A stretch of DNA of 64,000 nt, taken from Desulfomonile tiedjei DSM 6799. Lineage in GTDB: Bacteria; Desulfobacterota; Desulfomonilia; Desulfomonilales; Desulfomonilaceae. The translations under genes and the position numbers were made by a program. Below are positions 34,601 to 41,852 of this stretch, in pieces; position 1 is the stretch's first letter; each line of letters begins with the position of its first letter. The notes beneath the pieces were generated by a model. It saw only the letters and a list, made by a program, of their open reading frames with translations, did not search any database and was not told the DNA's origin. The DNA lies in contig NC_018025.1 in the NCBI RefSeq assembly GCF_000266945.1, positions 3,848,001-3,912,000 on the forward strand. The letters are read 5' to 3'.

Positions 34601-36598
34601 TCGGAAAACCCGAACGGTTTGGGTAATCTCCTTGCTGAAGGTGTTTTGGCCATGTTCCTGAGTGCAGCCCAGGAATACTCGTCCGTTCAGTTCCGTTCCG
34701 TAAAGCTTGATTCTGACGTAGACGTCAGCACTGCAATTCGCGGCGCTCTCGACCGGAGTCAGAAGGTCATAGAAACCATTCATAAGGAAGGCCAAGTCTT
34801 CACCCTCGAAGCATCACCGGAAAACACTGTTCTACAAGACGAGCAACGTTTCACTCTCACTTCAGATGACGTAATCGTATTCTCCGGCGGCGCTTCGGGT
34901 ATTACTCCTTTCATCGCACTCAGTCTTGTGCCTTTTGGCTGTAAAATGGTCATGTTGGGACGAACCGCACTGACGTCCCAGGATGAATCTAACGTCTCAG
35001 AGAACGGCAAAGCAGCGGAGATTCACGAGACCATGCAAAAGTTGCGGACCTCGGGAATTGAAGCTACTTACATAAGCTGCGACGTGGCCGATCCTGTACA
35101 GGTGGAATATGCATTAAGGGAAATCGTCTCCAGATACGGCAAGATTGATGGAATCGTGCATTCCGCGGGAATTCTACGAGACAACTTCATAGCACAAATG
35201 AGCCCTGATGATTTCAAATCTGTGATCGCAGTGAAATACGAAGGCGCACTGAATCTTTTCAATGCATCCCGAGATCTGGGCCTCAAATTTTTCGCGTGTC
35301 TCTCATCTGCTGCATCGATTCAGGGCAATCCCGGTCAATCCAATTATGCTGCGGCAAACAGAATGATGGCAGCGCTCATGACCCACTGGCGCGGGCTGAA
35401 CAATTCGGTGCTTTTCAAAGCTTTTGTGCTGCCCCCCATAGAAGGGGCCGGAATGGCGGAAAATCCCGACATTCGTTTGTTCATGAAACGTATGAACGCC
35501 CAGTACGTTCACGCCGAAGAATTGGCTTCCCTTGTGGCGAGAGAACTTTTCGTGGCTTCTCCTGAGGATATCTGGGTCCTCTTCATGCGATCCCTCCCGG
35601 ATGTCTGCACGGTCAGACTGATTTCCTCAGGACCGGAAGCCGGGGAAAACATGGCTGCAGGGACAGTGGAATTCACGAAAAGCATGTTTCCCATGGTTGA
35701 CTCGGTGAAGCGACTTGACCTGGCACGAAAGGAATTGGTTGCCGAGCGGGCGTTCTCTCAGGAACGCGATCTTTGGGTATCGGATCACAAACCGTTCAAG
35801 TTCTTGAAATATCCGTTGGTTTCCGCAATCATGGCGATCGAGACATTCATGGAAGCATCCACGATTCTCTATCCTCATCTCAGGGTGAAGGGTGTCCGCG
35901 ACGCTCAGTTCCTGAACATTATCGAATGTCCCCCCGGAAAAGAGCGAACTGCAGAGATTTGTTGCCGCAGTGCGTATGAACGAAGCGGAGAGGCTGCCTG
36001 CGACGTCTCTCTCGCGACCAGGGAGATTTCGCCCACGGGACGTATTGTGGACCGTGTTCATGACAACTACAGGGCGACAGTTATCCTAGGAACTGCTACA
36101 ATGAATCTGCGGGAATTGGAGGATTTCGCTCCTATTGACTCCGCTGTTCTGGACACGCGTCCTATGGACCATGAAGAAGCAATTAACTGGTACATCGACA
36201 GGACCGATATGCAAGATCGTTATCGAGTAATGGAAGCCCTGGACGGCACCTGTGAAGGCGCTGTCAAAGGCAGAATGGTTTATAGTATTTCCCGGGATTT
36301 TTCCGGAACTGTGGAGTCTCGATATCATTATTCACCATATTTGCTTGAAGCGTTAATGCAGCTTGTAAACTTCTACATTATCATGAGACAACCATCGGAA
36401 AAGCGCTCCATGATTCCTGTTCGCATCGGCGAAATGGGATTCTTCAGGAATTGCTTCGATGGAGAAATCATCACCCTTGAAGCAAGAATGAAAAGCAGGA
36501 ACGATGAAGGTATCGGCTGGGATACGAGAGCGACCGATCAAGACGGTAGGCTGGTGATGTACACGAGAAATCTGATGATGCGCTGGTTTTCGAAATGA
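28673..36598 (+). CDS. Iterative polyketide/PUFA-type megasynthase (NMO-NMO-KS-AT-ACP-KR-DH)
   Basis: 2,641 residues. Residues ~1-230 look like a degenerate TIM barrel; ~345-600 are a nitronate monooxygenase-like flavin barrel as in the PfaD enoyl reductase (GGHVGQHSTVT, GGVCTRETAFMASMLGADAVQMGT). The ketosynthase (~720-1175) has Cys923 in SAACATAL, His1064 in ECHATS and His1100 in IGHTLGASG. The acyltransferase (~1268-1580) has PGQGSHYAG and GHSLGE (Ser1360). One acyl carrier domain (~1725-1800) has its attachment serine at 1763 in LSIRSSRL. The ketoreductase (~2065-2260) has SGGASGI and NYAAAN. The C-terminal ~270 residues resemble a double-hotdog dehydratase (SDHKPFKFLKYP, PYLLEALMQ). Order KS-AT-ACP-KR-DH matches PfaA-type lipid synthases and enediyne synthases. 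Its stop overlaps the next ATG (ATGA). Product unknown; a reduced or partly unsaturated acyl chain is inferred. Confidence 0.9.
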   Translation: MDRYSDTPFIAFVWQPTHIKSSVVETARQTGTRIIFDLSHGNWNASGISLLQADADPNHVHLKLPQTALSDPHLEEFLQDTGLRTVWIELHPYVSPQELTGHLDSIASFPAEFQIVPIVGDVRLCRDILFKYPEIRSIALKGSEASGFVSTETIFSLYSFVRKLSPSLSEPPQFSIWGGIATPEAAAAFLAAGCGGIVCESVHWLTDLAAADNAVSQKIANLRPDHTDIAGMSLGVPCRFFNKGNSKAVKKLKDFTGSLCGSEIGDQQRRFFTEQVLSQWVSPLDSTFSRDELIPLGVEASFAQSFVQRFGSGTEESITNFLEAVDTCLSLAPERAGAFAASRIAMEMGTAYPFIQGAMSWITDNPEFGRKIADAGGLPTIALGMMDERVLEEKLGGIAEFMGDRPYAVNMIALAENPHRDVQLAWIRKIKPRFAVIAAGEPSHALEFMKDGIEPIYIAPNEELLKMAFDTGIRYVICEGHEAGGHVGQHSTVTLAQMIADLKYRNPDLFKDRRIILAGGVCTRETAFMASMLGADAVQMGTVYLATDEIVNTGALSEIYRRMILSAEPGGTVVTGEGTGLRVRSLKTPKIDAICSLERDFASGSEDESSFRHKIEALSAGSLFIAARAMDRPGGTVLDDTSCITQGQFMSGACSGVIERVMSVAELHQELASAPLAEGLPVTGPLRSQSPTRPELVEIVEPRRQSIAGAIQISGGDRQVERIAITGMSIVNSLGNSPKEVWAASLGMKSGISPVPNTRWNHELFFHPRPRMPEKTYCRFGAFQNIDVTRKDIGVPPQDFRTMTDATKISMWLARNAVEESGILDSDIPRERIAVLISQNSGEAAATLQDVIIRGALTQIVSAVKSVLPMDSAMEEAVSEAVKSGRIAIDDTTLLGRLNCSAGGFICNKYGFMGPSFSVSAACATALVALYSAVQMIRNGIIDAAVVGGGEEFLTPMHFLEFSALGALAGLSGVERVPGEASRPFDADRDGMVLGEGGGMIVIERESVAKKRGANIHAYITSMGASNNNLGMVESSRTTQEIAIRSSFRDTGYGPDTVDLIECHATSTRQGDVEEVQALKPFYNGDSRTVLTSFKSQIGHTLGASGINSLIRGVMAMKAGILPATLNCHTIDPETGIEGTGINILSEPAEWNTSNGRPRRFQVNAFGFGGSNYVVQLEQSLSSRDTVLVATPMEKSMETDADLLPRGISFYETRIGEKNYRVSVVAESDQKARSLIASAEPLTDPGPVAAKRIKVLARQGIHLGPADVPPVPLAFVFPGQGSHYAGMSYELYQTFPIIREWMDRAADVADFDILNLIFHDREEDLQKTRWQQPALFTMEYAMVQYLISLGIRPTALAGHSLGELTALCLAGVYSFEDGFRIVNKRAICMDKACTMNVDPGVMMAVDAPQEVVEEVLSRANDVYITNLNSNHQIVIGGNSEKIKEIGVELKANGFRNTLLRVSMAFHSPIMKCIHDELDEFIADIPFYPPQIPVISNTTTEPFPPDSTEIKRIVMAHLESPVHWMNNVRTLWNDYGVRLFVEVGPRDILSNLISDTIEQAECLQTCLPSVEAVMYKTALAQLFARGHLPVGKKLHSVEFPKAGKIAEKVPVASTQTQVAQVQQAVNPPAVRSYATASHPMEEIVHREIGAFVLESFGRFLRPGILSSIRKEIDPNFDEAALDALVSRMFPRSEIPVQIVHQQEPIVVSVQESPAREELPEAETPEMNRLDTTEMVIRIIMEATGYDRDEIEPDMDLREDLSIRSSRLPVIMDSVESHFGIKIELEDFMDVRTIRDISDRIARVMSRQKEKTVGKKEHVAAPQTAPTVTEPAPIEEKQPIKRLTFKHVPLDMGSFQPVELSPLDCVSVFSPTAGTGIRKQLGDVFRRDYGVNIVPVAFLDSGSEGEGFDFRSSSEADSAVQHLSEFESLAGLAFVIDEAFDERVTELQDLSTILTGFFSALKVLLSSPAKKFAILVNKSENPNGLGNLLAEGVLAMFLSAAQEYSSVQFRSVKLDSDVDVSTAIRGALDRSQKVIETIHKEGQVFTLEASPENTVLQDEQRFTLTSDDVIVFSGGASGITPFIALSLVPFGCKMVMLGRTALTSQDESNVSENGKAAEIHETMQKLRTSGIEATYISCDVADPVQVEYALREIVSRYGKIDGIVHSAGILRDNFIAQMSPDDFKSVIAVKYEGALNLFNASRDLGLKFFACLSSAASIQGNPGQSNYAAANRMMAALMTHWRGLNNSVLFKAFVLPPIEGAGMAENPDIRLFMKRMNAQYVHAEELASLVARELFVASPEDIWVLFMRSLPDVCTVRLISSGPEAGENMAAGTVEFTKSMFPMVDSVKRLDLARKELVAERAFSQERDLWVSDHKPFKFLKYPLVSAIMAIETFMEASTILYPHLRVKGVRDAQFLNIIECPPGKERTAEICCRSAYERSGEAACDVSLATREISPTGRIVDRVHDNYRATVILGTATMNLRELEDFAPIDSAVLDTRPMDHEEAINWYIDRTDMQDRYRVMEALDGTCEGAVKGRMVYSISRDFSGTVESRYHYSPYLLEALMQLVNFYIIMRQPSEKRSMIPVRIGEMGFFRNCFDGEIITLEARMKSRNDEGIGWDTRATDQDGRLVMYTRNLMMRWFSK

Positions 36599-37407
36599 AC
36601 GTTTCCGCAAGAGGAGCAGGTTTGCGCAGAGGACTTCTCCCCGTAAATCAACTCGACGCCGTGAGCTTCCTGAAACTGGGAGGTCGATTTACCGTTTACG
36701 GCTGTTTCGAAGGCAATGAGATTAGCAAGCGACATGCCGAGAGAATAAAGGAACTCCTGGCGCATCGTTTGTGGCATGAACTCAGCACTCGAAATCTCTG
36801 CCCGCCTCCGGACGGATCGCTGAGAATTATCACCTCTGCACTTGGTAAGCCCGCAGTAATGGCCGGAAACAGGATCGGACCGCCAATCTCTTTTTCCCGT
36901 TCCGCTGGTTCGATTCTGGCAGCAGCGTGTGCATCAGGCCCACAAATAGGGCTTGATTCCGCGAGTCCTGCGGAATTTCCTCACGGATACCCGGTCTGGA
37001 AAATCTGCTACCCCCATGAATGGAGCGATGCCCTTCGAATCACCGGAGGAGATCCCCACAAAGCGGCCTCCCTTCTCTGGTCCGTAAAGGAGTCTTTCGC
37101 GAAAGCTCTGGGGTCCGGATTCCACCTTTTCGATGCACTCAGCGTGCTCGCAGAGTATACTTCCAAAGATAACGAGACCTTGTGCTTTAAATTATGGTTG
37201 AACGATAAAGCGCGGGAAAAAATATGCACGTTCAGTTCGCTGTCTCAGTGCCGGCAAAGGAATGGACGCCATTTCGATCTACCCGAACGGGAAAACCCCC
37301 TCTTCTCTAATATTGAATATACCCCGGGAATGGCCTTCGCGAGATATGTTAAGCAGAAATTTGCCTGGTTGACCGTTACGTTTATTGATACTCCCTTCTC
37401 TCCGTGA
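36595..37407 (+). CDS. 4'-phosphopantetheinyl transferase (Sfp-type, divergent)
   Basis: 270 residues. Core motifs of the Sfp superfamily are present in altered form: GKPAV, an IGLDSAS segment where G(I/V)D(I/V)E is usual, and the clear WSVKESFAKALGSGF (W-x2-KE-x3-K-x2-G) around residues 163-177. It would transfer phosphopantetheine from CoA to the acyl carrier serine of the adjoining megasynthase, with which it overlaps by 4 bases. In enediyne synthases this activity is fused at the C-terminus; here it is a separate but coupled protein. The conserved SHS motif near residue 103 is replaced by SFSRSAG, and the Glu after GxD is missing, so metal binding may differ. Confidence 0.82.
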   Translation: MNVSARGAGLRRGLLPVNQLDAVSFLKLGGRFTVYGCFEGNEISKRHAERIKELLAHRLWHELSTRNLCPPPDGSLRIITSALGKPAVMAGNRIGPPISFSRSAGSILAAACASGPQIGLDSASPAEFPHGYPVWKICYPHEWSDALRITGGDPHKAASLLWSVKESFAKALGSGFHLFDALSVLAEYTSKDNETLCFKLWLNDKAREKICTFSSLSQCRQRNGRHFDLPERENPLFSNIEYTPGMAFARYVKQKFAWLTVTFIDTPFSP

Positions 37408-37454
37408 TAAAGGAGGAAGCCGTTTTTTTGCGTTTTGGTTCAGGGGTAGGTATT

Positions 37455-38993
37455 GTGCGAATTCTTCTCATAAACAGCAATCGAAAAGAAGATCTACTGG
37501 CGGCTCCACCGCTGGGCATCTGCTACGTGGCTGCGGCAGCGGAATCAGCCGGGCACGAGGTGAGTGTACTCGATTTGTGCTTCGCTCCACGAAACTTCGG
37601 CCGGAAACTGGAACAGGCAATCAAGGATTTTCATCCTGAAATAATAGGCATTTCCGTCAGAAACATCGATAATGTCAATATGCTGCATTCCATAAATTAT
37701 CTGCCCGAGATAGTGCAAATAGTGCAGCAAATCAGGAAATGTACCAATGTGCCGGTGGTAGTGGGTGGCTCTGGGGCAAGTTTGATGCCTTCCAGGATAC
37801 TAAGGCTTCTGAAAGCGGACTATATTGTCGTGTCCGATGGAGAAGCAAGCTTCGTGCGCTTATTGGAAGCGCTGGAAAAAGGCGATTCCCCGGCAGGAAT
37901 ACCCGGCGTCGGTACGATGGAGAACGGCAAATTCATCCTCACCAAGCCCCAGCTTCCGGATTTCAATTCCATAAAGACTCCCGACCTGGGAAAATGGATC
38001 GATTTGCGGCCGTATCTCAAAATAGGGAGCAGCTATAATATCCAGACTAAGAGGGGCTGCAGACAACACTGTATCTACTGTACCTATAATCAGTCCATCG
38101 AGGGGAACAGACTGCGCCTGCGATCTCCCGTTGACGTAGTGGATGAAATTCAGGATGCACTCTTTCGCTACGGCCCCAAATCATTCGAGTTTGTCGATTC
38201 GGTGTTTAACGATCCATTGGATCATTCCGCCGCAGTTCTCGAAGAAATAGCGCGAAGACCCTGGAAAGCCGAATTCACCGCAATGGGGATGAATCCCAAA
38301 AACCTTGACGGCACGTACCTTCGCCTTATGTGGAGGGCCGGATTCCGGGCATTTATGATAACTCCCGAATCGGCATCTCCGACAATGATCAGGAGCTATC
38401 GCAAGGGCTTCGATCCGGATGAAGTGTTTCACGCAGCGGAGGCAATCAATAGAACGGAATTTGCTGCCTGGTGGTTTTTTATGATCGGAGGTCCGGGCGA
38501 AACCAACAAGACGCTCAAGGAGTCTCTCGATTTTGCCTTGAAGTACTTACAAAAGAACGGACGCCCGGTGACACACGTTGCTCATTTTTTCACAGGAGTG
38601 CGAGTATACCCCGGGACGACTCTCTGGGACATCGCATGCAGAGAGGGCTTTGTCTCGGCTGATACGGATGCGGCCACAGCTTTATGGTATCTTTCGGAAG
38701 ATCTGGATCTCGATGAGGCAGTGAAGCAAATGTCAGAGGCTGCTGCAAGCTGTCCGGAAATATATCTGGGTTTTGACGAACGAGTCCTGGTATTCTCCAA
38801 GGTCGCAGCTTTCGTGTTCAAGATGCTGAGACTCCCGAGACCTTATTGGCGATACTTTCGCGCTGCCAACAGCTTGGGTTTGAGCACGGGAATTCGATTC
38901 ATGTTCAGGCCGCGGGATATTGCCGGACTGCTCAAAGATTCTTTGCGCAAACAGGGATACGCCGGACGTTTGCTCCGTGATACGGTCTCGTGA
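37455..38993 (+). CDS. B12-binding radical SAM enzyme
   Basis: 512 residues from the GTG at 37455 (GGGG nearby upstream; VRILLINSNRKEDLLAAPPL is the usual family start). A GTG at 37404, overlapping the previous stop, is the alternative and would add 17 residues. N-terminal cobalamin-binding Rossmann region (~1-150: AAESAGHEVSVLDL, VVVGGSGASLMP), then the radical SAM barrel with the cluster motif CRQHCIYC (C-x3-C-x2-C, GCRQHCIYCTYN) and downstream FEFVDSVFN, MITPESAS. Such proteins use SAM plus cobalamin for methylation at unactivated carbon or for ring rearrangement. Its place right after the synthase and transferase suggests it modifies the acyl/polyketide product. Confidence 0.88.
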   Translation: MRILLINSNRKEDLLAAPPLGICYVAAAAESAGHEVSVLDLCFAPRNFGRKLEQAIKDFHPEIIGISVRNIDNVNMLHSINYLPEIVQIVQQIRKCTNVPVVVGGSGASLMPSRILRLLKADYIVVSDGEASFVRLLEALEKGDSPAGIPGVGTMENGKFILTKPQLPDFNSIKTPDLGKWIDLRPYLKIGSSYNIQTKRGCRQHCIYCTYNQSIEGNRLRLRSPVDVVDEIQDALFRYGPKSFEFVDSVFNDPLDHSAAVLEEIARRPWKAEFTAMGMNPKNLDGTYLRLMWRAGFRAFMITPESASPTMIRSYRKGFDPDEVFHAAEAINRTEFAAWWFFMIGGPGETNKTLKESLDFALKYLQKNGRPVTHVAHFFTGVRVYPGTTLWDIACREGFVSADTDAATALWYLSEDLDLDEAVKQMSEAAASCPEIYLGFDERVLVFSKVAAFVFKMLRLPRPYWRYFRAANSLGLSTGIRFMFRPRDIAGLLKDSLRKQGYAGRLLRDTVS

Positions 38994-39112
38994 GTTCGAA
39001 TGAGGCTTGCAGCTAGGCTTTTATTACGGAAGTCGAAGAAATTTCTTGCCTTTCCTGACGTGCATTGATATAAGTAACAGACTTCTTTTTGCTTTATTTT
39101 TGGGAGGGCATG

Positions 39113-39406
39113 ATGACACTGACAAAGGCTGACATTGCGAAGAAAATCGCAGACGATTGCGGATTTATGAAAGGTGAAGCCACCGAGATCGTTGAAAAAT
39201 TGCTGGATATAATCAAGCAGAAACTTATCGAAGGCGAAGACGTAATGATATCGGGTTTCGGAAAATGGACTGTTAAATCCAAACATTCGCGTCGTGGAAG
39301 AAATCCGCAGACCGGTGAAGAATTGATCCTCGATGCACGCAGAGTAGTGACGTGGAAATACTCACCCGTCCTGAAAAAAGCTGTGAATTCTTTTGTCTCC
39401 AAGTAG
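39113..39406 (+). CDS. HU/IHF-family DNA-binding protein
   Basis: 97 residues from the second of two ATGs (39113), which is five bases after GGGAGG; 39110 is too close. Sequence is IHF-alpha-like: TLTKADIAKKIADDCGFMKGEA, GEDVMISGFGKWTVKSKHSRRGRNPQTGE, then RRVVTWKYSPVLKKAVN. HU/IHF proteins bend DNA and shape nucleoid and promoters. The beta-arm Pro of RNPQTGE is kept. A single gene between the radical SAM gene and the zinc-ribbon gene; its neighbours do not show a specific job. Confidence 0.93.
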   Translation: MTLTKADIAKKIADDCGFMKGEATEIVEKLLDIIKQKLIEGEDVMISGFGKWTVKSKHSRRGRNPQTGEELILDARRVVTWKYSPVLKKAVNSFVSK

Positions 39407-39564
39407 GTCTCGGCAATTCAACCTCACCGCTTTGGCCCGAGCAATGGAAGCCAATTTTCCTCGACTCGTAAGGCCTCTGAACGTGATGCATAGAGCAGGG
39501 ATGCGTCAGCCGGTACGGCAAGATGTGATAAGGGATTGGCCGATTCCGATTATCGGGTAAAGAA

Positions 39565-40191
39565 ATGACAGTAAAGAGCGAACAAGCTCGGTTAAAAGTC
39601 CCGCTCAACAGTTTTCTTGCGGATTTTAGCTCCAGTCTGTCGGATCAAGAGCTAAGAGATAAATACGATTTATCGGCAAAAGCTTTTGTGAGTTTAATCA
39701 AGGCCTTATTGACTAAGAATGTCATAAGCCCTCTGGATCTTGAAAAACGCAAAGAAATGGCTGTTCGCAGGGATCTGGCCAAGGAATCCCAGTTCCTTTC
39801 CGGGCTCTACATCTGTCCGAATTGCAGTCACCCGCATCCCAGCCCTTTTGCACGATGTCCTGCCTGCGGTGCAGTTCCAGCGGAAGTTGCACCGTCTCAA
39901 GAAGTGATGGAAAACTTGAGCGCTTCAGGCGATCACTTCTACATTGATGAGAGCAAAACGGTCCGGGTTCGCAAGCGCCAGCAGCAGGACGATTTTCCGC
40001 CGACTGAAGAGGTGGAAATATTCCAGGAACCTCCGCAGGATCCGCCAACTGAACTCCTAGCCACCTGTAAGGACGAGGATGATTTTCCTCCAACCGAAGA
40101 AATTCGTATTCAGGAAGAACATTCCGAGTCGAAGAAGAAATCCACCACAGATCAGATTCGCTCATTCTTGAACAAGATCAAGAGACCCTGA
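39565..40191 (+). CDS. Zinc-ribbon protein with one ELMxKYGL-type module
   Basis: 208 residues, no named family recognised. Residues ~14-60 (SLSDQELRDKYDLSAKAFVS, then VISPLDLEKR) match the module doubled in the PilZ-like protein at 7602-8327. A zinc-ribbon follows (CPNCSHPHPSPFARCPACG, ~88-106). The C-terminal half is acidic and low in complexity, with two copies of DDFPPTEE(V/I) about 30 residues apart, and ends in a basic SFLNKIKRP. It is soluble by appearance. ATG at 39565. The MATE gene follows 16 bases after, so the two may be cotranscribed. Confidence 0.72.
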   Translation: MTVKSEQARLKVPLNSFLADFSSSLSDQELRDKYDLSAKAFVSLIKALLTKNVISPLDLEKRKEMAVRRDLAKESQFLSGLYICPNCSHPHPSPFARCPACGAVPAEVAPSQEVMENLSASGDHFYIDESKTVRVRKRQQQDDFPPTEEVEIFQEPPQDPPTELLATCKDEDDFPPTEEIRIQEEHSESKKKSTTDQIRSFLNKIKRP

Positions 40192-40207
40192 TCCGGCAGT
40201 CTCTCCC

Positions 40208-41599
40208 GTGTCCCTCAAAAGTATCTTGAATGATTCCTCAGATTCTCTCGTCCCGGGTGGCTATAGAGAAGTCCTTAAGATAGCAATTCCGCTGGTTTTA
40301 TCGACAGCCTCACTCACCCTCATGCTTTTTATCGATCGCCTGTTCCTCTCGTGGCATAGCCAAAGTGCCGTTGCCGCTTCGACTCCCGGAGGGATTACGT
40401 ACTTTACAATTTGTTCTTTCTTTCTTGGTACCGCACAGTACGTCAATACTCTTGTAGCTCAGTACCACGGAGCCGGAGACAAGCAATCCTGTGCGAAAGC
40501 AGTGTGGCAGGGCATATGGTTTTCTGCGCTTTCCGCTCCACTGATCCTGTGCATGATACCTGTGGGAAAGGCGGTGCTCAGATGGGGCGGTCACGGCCCC
40601 GAACTCCTGGAATTGGAGGAAGGATTTTTCACTCTTTTGATGCTGGGAGGCATGCTTCTTCCTTTGAATGCGGCCCTTTCTTCTTTTTTCTCGGGGAGAG
40701 GACAAACCAATGTGGTCATGTGGGGGAACCTCTTAGCCAATGCCGCAAACGCTGTGCTGGATTACGTCTTTATTTTCGGTCGTTGCGGGATTCCCGAACT
40801 GGGAATCTATGGAGCAGGTCTTGCAACTGCTCTGACCAGCGGTGTACCCACGATCTACTGGGCTGCCCTGTTTCTGTCCCGGAGATTTGCAGGCACGCAC
40901 GGGACGCGAAAAGCTTATGGTTTCGATAAACCGATGTTCGCTCTTCTGCTGCGTTTCGGTTTACCTTCAGGAATGCAGTTTTTCCTGGACGTGGGTTCTT
41001 TCACGGTATTTGTCCTTCTGGTGGGAAGGTTGGGTGAAGCAAGCCTGGCCGCGACCAATATAGTCCTAAGCATAGAAATGTTATCTTTTCTGCCAATGGT
41101 TGGAATGTCAATCGCTACGTCTATGCTCGTGGGAGCATACCTTGGAGAGGGCAGTCCATACCTTGCGGAAAAGAGCGTCCGATCTTCAATGGTGCTGGCT
41201 CTGAGTTATTCTTCCACACTTGCTTTGCTTTATATGATTTTCCCGGGTGTCTTTATCGAAATGTTCCGACCGGAGCACGACGACCAGTTCGGAGCCGTAC
41301 TTGCCCAGGGCATTCTGATACTAAGGCTTGTTGCGATCTATACGGTATTCGACACCATGTTCATCGTGTACAATGGTGCCCTCAGAGGGGCAGGAGACAC
41401 AAAATTCACTATGCGAGCCCAGATTTTGCTCGCATGGTTTTTCTTCATTCCCCCGGTGTACTTTATGATTGAATATCTTCAATGGGGACTTGGTATAGTG
41501 TGGTTCTGGGCTGTCGTTTATGTGGTTACTTTGGGTTTGGTTTTCTTTTATCGTTTCCGCTCGGGGTATTGGAAGACAATTGATATGATCAAGAGGTAA
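40208..41599 (+). CDS. MATE-family efflux transporter
   Basis: 463-residue inner-membrane antiporter with twelve likely membrane spans in two six-helix halves. The N-half starts AIPLVLSTASLTLMLFIDRLFL; the second half starts about residue 235 (FGLPSGMQFFLDVGSFTVFVLL). Family features include the YVNTLVAQYHGAGD segment and the matching VGMSIATSMLVGAYLGEG. MATE transporters export drugs, toxins or lipid-linked and phenolic compounds using Na+ or H+. GTG start at 40208 with a weak ribosome site. Its place after the synthase cluster makes export of that product plausible but unproven. Confidence 0.93.
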   Translation: MSLKSILNDSSDSLVPGGYREVLKIAIPLVLSTASLTLMLFIDRLFLSWHSQSAVAASTPGGITYFTICSFFLGTAQYVNTLVAQYHGAGDKQSCAKAVWQGIWFSALSAPLILCMIPVGKAVLRWGGHGPELLELEEGFFTLLMLGGMLLPLNAALSSFFSGRGQTNVVMWGNLLANAANAVLDYVFIFGRCGIPELGIYGAGLATALTSGVPTIYWAALFLSRRFAGTHGTRKAYGFDKPMFALLLRFGLPSGMQFFLDVGSFTVFVLLVGRLGEASLAATNIVLSIEMLSFLPMVGMSIATSMLVGAYLGEGSPYLAEKSVRSSMVLALSYSSTLALLYMIFPGVFIEMFRPEHDDQFGAVLAQGILILRLVAIYTVFDTMFIVYNGALRGAGDTKFTMRAQILLAWFFFIPPVYFMIEYLQWGLGIVWFWAVVYVVTLGLVFFYRFRSGYWKTIDMIKR

Positions 41600-41852
41600 T
41601 CATCAGAAACATTGGCACAAATTTGAGGACAATCGCCTGTGGCGTTGCCGTGGTTCTCTCTTGACGGGACGTTCAGGATATGTGTAATATTTCTTTTTCG
41701 TAGTAGCTGCCAAACTCCTGACCGCATTACCCCTTTACAGGACAGAGCGGGACTGAATGGCATGGCCGCGTCGCGCGGGTAACCGGACCGTCGACAGGTA
41801 CTTTGGCATCCTCTACAAACAGGCAAAATGGTCCAGAAGGAGGACTTTGGGG

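Noticed and set aside
41600-41852. SAM or SAH riboswitch before metK
   Set aside because: No conserved core of the SAM-I, SAM-II, SAM-IV or SAH classes could be recognised by eye.
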